The notes beneath the pieces were generated by a model. The model made no database searches and had not been told where the DNA came from. It saw only the letters and a program-made list of their open reading frames with translations. The translations under genes were made by a program, and so were the position numbers. This document shows, one piece after another, positions 5,238-5,721 of a stretch of 5,721 nucleotides of DNA; the first letter of the stretch is position 1; each line of letters starts with the position of its first letter. Source of the DNA: Oscillospiraceae bacterium (lineage in GTDB: Bacteria; Bacillota; Clostridia; Oscillospirales; Ruminococcaceae); assembly GCA_016302225.1 (NCBI GenBank), contig JAEDOB010000156.1, positions 1 to 5,721 of the forward strand, given 5' to 3'.

Positions 5238-5721
5238 TTGAATAACTGGATACAAAAATCAAACTTCTACCATATTTACCCTCTGGGCTTCTGCGGGGCG
5301 GAAACCTATCGCCATGAGTCCGCCGAAACTCCCGTGAACCGCATTAAGAAGATCTCCGAGTGGATTCCTCATCTCAAAAAAATGAACATAAACGCCGTTT
5401 ATCTGGGACCTCTTTTCGAGTCCACAAAGCACGGCTATGATACCATTGATTATAAGACAGTTGACCGCCGTCTGGGAACAAACGACGATTTCAAAAAGGT
5501 TTGTGCCGACCTTCACGCAAACGGCATAAGAATAGTTCTGGACGGTGTTTTTAACCATGTTGGACGTGATTTCATCGGCTTCAAGGACGTTCAGCAGAAC
5601 AGGGAGCGTTCCCGTTACTGCGGCTGGTTCTGCGGGCTGAATTTCGGTGGAAATTCCTCCTATAACGACGGCTTCTGGTACGAGGGCTGGAACAACTGCT
5701 ATGACCTTGTAAAGCTTAATC
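5238..5721 (+). CDS. Alpha-amylase family (GH13) glycoside hydrolase, 3' truncated by window edge
   Basis: The first 161 codons of a GH13 enzyme are visible. GH13 enzymes hydrolyse or transfer alpha-glucosidic bonds in starch, maltodextrins or related sugars through a (beta/alpha)8 barrel. The protein begins NNWIQKSNFYHIYPLGFCGA, the first barrel strand. It continues with NAVYLGPLFES (52-62), HGYDTIDY (65-72), the RRLGTNDDFKKVC helix (77-89) and GIRIVLDGVFNHVG (96-109), which contains conserved region I (Asp102, Asn106, His107). Residues 127-161 are the start of domain B, ending YDLVKLN. The catalytic Asp/Glu/Asp residues lie beyond the window, so activity cannot be judged. There is no signal peptide, so it is probably intracellular and may act on imported oligosaccharides. 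The start is TTG; no ATG occurs in frame until codon 50, which would remove the first barrel strand. The substrate and subfamily are not determined. Confidence 0.9.
   Translation, partial: MNNWIQKSNFYHIYPLGFCGAETYRHESAETPVNRIKKISEWIPHLKKMNINAVYLGPLFESTKHGYDTIDYKTVDRRLGTNDDFKKVCADLHANGIRIVLDGVFNHVGRDFIGFKDVQQNRERSRYCGWFCGLNFGGNSSYNDGFWYEGWNNCYDLVKLN

Overview
The window looks like chromosomal DNA from a low-to-mid GC Firmicute, most likely a Ruminococcus-like gut clostridium. This is inferred from AAAGGA/GGAGG ribosome-binding sites, sigma-A type promoters, GTG and TTG starts, and gene types: a DUF815 ATPase, a YwaC/RelP-like small alarmone synthetase, YchF, an AI-2E family transporter and an intracellular GH13 enzyme. 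No phage, plasmid, IS transposase, CRISPR or tRNA/rRNA gene is visible. The genes are mostly housekeeping; the less ordinary material lies between them.

Layout. On the + strand, a DUF815 AAA+ ATPase (15-1193) is followed by a 104-bp gap with a good promoter, a helically phased direct repeat and a palindrome. A small (p)ppGpp synthetase with a GTG start (1298-2047) comes next. A bidirectional terminator (about 2046-2088) separates it from the convergent ychF gene (2097-3191, minus). Upstream of ychF, a 280-bp gap holds a 72-bp element made of two inverted 25-bp arms, each of which is itself a hairpin (REPIN/MITE-like). Next on the minus strand is a 73-residue cysteine-rich single-span membrane protein with its own consensus-like promoter (3472-3693). 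An AI-2E family transporter follows (3803-4975, minus; the start is trimmed to a Met with a strong ribosome-binding site). A 262-bp divergent intergenic region then carries back-to-back promoters, a 5'-terminal hairpin for the transporter mRNA, a possible catabolite-control site and a folded leader for the last gene. That gene is a GH13 alpha-amylase family enzyme that starts with TTG at 5238 and runs off the right edge.

Functional connections are loose. The alarmone synthetase and YchF both act on nucleotide or ribosome physiology but are convergent, not an operon. The GH13 enzyme is the only carbohydrate gene here, and its upstream region shows the most regulatory structure. I do not see a convincing new multi-gene system. 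The items most worth checking are the REPIN-like element, the GH13 leader RNA, the phased repeat at the alarmone synthetase promoter and the small cysteine-rich membrane protein.
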